A stretch of 64,000 nucleotides of DNA from Muricea muricata. Taxonomy: Eukaryota; Cnidaria; Anthozoa; Malacalcyonacea; Plexauridae. Under the pieces are notes generated by a model. It saw nothing but the letters and a program-made list of their open reading frames with translations. It was not told the origin of the DNA and did not search any database. This document shows positions 61,201-64,000 of this stretch, piece after piece. Position 1 is the stretch's first letter. Each line of letters begins with the position of its first letter. The DNA lies in assembly GCA_963855995.1 (NCBI GenBank), contig OY979718.1, forward strand, positions 2,317,501 through 2,381,500, read 5' to 3'. Both the position numbers and the translations under genes were made by a program.

Positions 61201-63681
61201 TTTTAAAACTTAATTCCCAATGAGAATTCAATGAAAGGTTGATAGATATACCGTGAATATAAACATCTTTCCGATTACAGACTTCTGCACTCCACTGACC
61301 GTCATAACTCCTTCTTTTTTTGACATAAATGCAAGTAACTTGGAAAGAAAGAAAAAACATCTGTAAATTAATTAAACTTTCTATTTTCATTTTCAAAACT
61401 GTTCATGAATGCAGTCCATCTTTACCATTGGAAGAATTGCAAAGAAGATGACCAACGCAATAGTGGACAGAACACCTTCAATAATTCCTTTCACTGATGC
61501 AGGTAAGTCATTGACTAAAATAAAAAAAAAACTCGTGTTTTCTGTACGTTGTAATTGCTATATTAATTGACATCGCCTGCTACATTATATTCCTACTCAT
61601 TATTACCCCATATATTATTACATTATTATTACTCATATTACAATTTGAGCCCGTCATCTAACGTTTGCACTGGCAGGTTGTATAAACTTTTATTCACTGT
61701 TTTGTATTTAAATAGTGATTAAGTACAAAATATACTGTTCTGATTGGTTGACCTATCCACCAATCATAGCTATAACTTTATAATCATTTTTTGCACTCCT
61801 GGCTCCAAATTTTAATTAAATATTGTTGAGTTTCAACAGGAAGACAGCAAAATGCTAGTCCGGGGTTATGAGATGAAGCCCACCGCTTGTAATTTGATCT
61901 GCAAAATCCTATCTGCATTAAAGCTAGGATATCAACGCTCAGTAACTTTTCTTTTACAACCCTGCTATATTTTTAGACTGGTAAGGTCCGTCATTAAATT
62001 GTCATCAAGCGTTTTGATCAGTACGTACATTTACGGCACAATTATTTAGCAATGCGTTTGAGAGTCTTACCAGCTTCTAAAAATTCGACCTTTTCTTGAA
62101 GACTTTCAAGCGAAACCAGTGAAGAAACAATTCCGACTGGGATCATCCAAAAAATTACAAGAAAGAATAAAAGGACGGAAATGATTGTCCAACGAATCCA
62201 TCTGAAACAATTTATAGATGCAAGGTTTATGTTACAGTTATTATTATTAAATAAAACCATACAGAATAAACTTCAGGTGGTAGATAAATTTTGAAAATAA
62301 GTGAGTTGTTTTTATGCATGAGTGTTCAAAATAGGAACTCTTTTTTGTTGGGATTGCTTATCGAAAATCTGTTTTGTGTTGACAGGCCGAAACTATTTAC
62401 GATCTTTTGTTAAGCCTTGCCACTTGAAGATTCTCCTTGGATATAACTTCTTGAGGTATTTTTTATTATCTTGTTTTAGTTTGCCTGTATGGTATTTTGA
62501 GAGCCCTTATCTTTAAAGAATTGCCAAAACTTGAAGCAATATAGATATATAAGATTCAGTTAATCGATAAATGTTGCACTAGGCACTACACACATACAGC
62601 TTCGTACTGACCTGTACTGTCGATCACTATTTTATGTTAAACAATATAAGTAATCTTGCAAGCTTAAAGTGCTTATAAACCCAAAATGGGTTTTTGGTGA
62701 TCCAAATAGAGCTAAAAAGTTAGTTAGTAAGTTATAATTTTGTTGAGCGTATAGTTGTGGAGATAAATGCAGTCAAACGTGCTAGTTTGGCCACATTTGG
62801 GAAAAAAAGCGCGCATCCAAATTTTACGCTGAGAGGCCTGGGTCCCAGGAACAATTTTCACAGTCACTAGGCACTTTCTATTGCGAATGCATGTGTCACC
62901 GTAGTTTTTTGTGGAAAAATGCCTGAAAGATGCGTTGTTTACGGGCGTTCTAATACTACAGCTTTCTTTGAGCTTCGAGACTACAATTACTATGTAATTG
63001 TATATAAAGTCTACATAAACATGTTCCTGGGATCCAGTCTCCCACAGGCGCGCACTTTTTCAACGAGCTGGCTTCTTTGAGCCCGGTTACCTCCGTAACC
63101 AAACGCTTAACGAAAAAACTAAATCATAACTTACTAACTAACTTTTTTAGCTCTATCTGAATCACCAATAACCCATTTCGGACTTATAAGTAACTTTAAA
63201 AGTTGCTCAAAACAGAAGGATATGAAAGGACGTTCTAGAAAAACATACTTGTTCAGCTCTGAATTAGTCAAGTTTGCCCAAATGATATCTTTTGGTTCAG
63301 GAGCAGCTTCAACAAATGTATTGTATGGTTTATCTTGCCACAAAACTTGACTTGCAATTCTTGCATCGCGAATAGTTTTGAAAGTAATTATTGCAGCATT
63401 TGTCACTTGTGGTTCTTCACTCTTTACTCTTTCCAGTTCAGTTTGATTGCCCTGAAATTTAAAAATTTACTTGTTCCTCTTGTCATCATTAATTAAAAAT
63501 TCTTTTACTGTGTTACTACTACAAATTGTCGTTAAAAATTCGTGCATGCACGTACATAATTAATCGTCGTATAAGCTCTTACCCTAAGTTCTTCATCAAA
63601 TTGATTAATGGAGTCTACTTTCTCTCCAACGACCGGTTTCAATTTGTGTTCAGGTCGTTCTCCTTTCTCCTCGAAAACTGC
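58253..63681 (-). CDS. TMEM63/OSCA (CSC1-like) channel protein, paralogue C (5' exons beyond window)
   Basis: Ten 3' exons on the minus strand: 63681-63583, 63451-63249, 62201-62071, 61514-61426, 61338-61252, 61054-60834, 60749-60683, 59901-59720, 59297-59054, 58438-58253. Together they give 502 residues, corresponding to exons 4-13 of A. Lengths 203, 131, 89, 87, 221, 67 and 182 match B. The frame opens inside the cytosolic loop (GEKVDSINQFDEELR) and runs through FWMIPVGIVSSLVSLE, IVNKFLILVLAGAFLNQIAD and MLLAIIVFQILMIGVFGLKD. Two differences from A and B are visible. The usual YSV(L)xP in the exon 11 helix reads YCIQAP, and exon 12 is 33 bases longer and holds a run of Glu and Asp. Exons 1-3 should lie right of base 64000. 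Confidence 0.88.
60186..60445. repeat. Two diverged direct repeats in a TMEM63-C intron
   Basis: 60186-60255 and 60382-60445 share GCTAGG, GGGGTTACAA and GGCAATGTTAGAG-type blocks in the same order. No function seen. Confidence 0.55.
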
Positions 63682-64000
63682 CTATAAATTGATATCGTAC
63701 GCTACTCAGAACTCAAACTACTGCAATATAACTGCAAACATGTTTTTTTGAACTAGATATGCATGTAAACGCTGACAAATCGTGGAAATATGGGCTGCAA
63801 ACACAACGGTTCAGACGAATATATTCAGCGACTGTGAAGCTGGAAGCGTTTCACTGATTTTTTCCTGTAGTAAGGTATTCCCTTTTTTACATTTTTGAAA
63901 TAACTTATAAAATATGCAGATGATCTTATTACAGCATTTCCCAATGAATATTAATGTGGAAAACAAAACTTAGTATATGGGCATTACCAGTAAGTGAAAT

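Overview
The window is nuclear DNA from an animal, and every host gene is split by introns. It is AT-rich, introns run from about 65 bases to several kilobases, splice sites are GT-AG, and introns and gaps are full of old transposable elements. The gene set (SLC16-type transporters, Rab escort protein, TMEM63/OSCA-type channels) fits any metazoan. The element mix (Penelope-like, BEL/Pao, Ty3/gypsy, hAT MITEs, tRNA-derived SINE) suggests a non-vertebrate, plausibly a marine invertebrate such as a cnidarian. I cannot name the species.

Layout. (1) 420-3209 (+): last three exons of a monocarboxylate-transporter-like gene (MCT-a), with two long hairpins in one intron. (2) 3405-16922: an island with no convincing host gene. 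It holds a degenerate gypsy element, a BEL/Pao element with one LTR, a (TA)n tract, a Penelope-like GIY-YIG ORF, a hAT-like transposase pseudogene, several MITEs, a hammerhead ribozyme and a second Penelope-like remnant. (3) 17224-20860 (+): a complete paralogue, MCT-b. (4) 20861-23536: mostly foldback repeats. (5) 23537-28473 (+): Rab escort protein (CHM/REP-like), seven exons, 712 aa. (6) 29578-44318 (+): TMEM63-A, 13 exons, 751 aa; its 4.3-kb first intron holds nested transposons. (7) 44883-53620 (-): TMEM63-B, tail to tail with A; 11 exons certain, two unresolved. (8) 53621-58252: intergenic with a TTAA-flanked MITE and a tandem duplication. (9) 58253-63681 (-): last ten exons of TMEM63-C, which continues past the right edge.

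How the genes relate. The host genes are unrelated in function: proton-linked or organic-anion transport (SLC16 family), Rab prenylation (REP presents Rabs to geranylgeranyl transferase II) and mechanically gated cation conduction (OSCA/TMEM63 family). Two groups arose by local duplication. MCT-a and MCT-b share splice phases and a 376-base exon. TMEM63-A, B and C share splice phases and most exon lengths exactly. I joined exons by reading frame, splice consensus and comparison between paralogues, not from transcript data.
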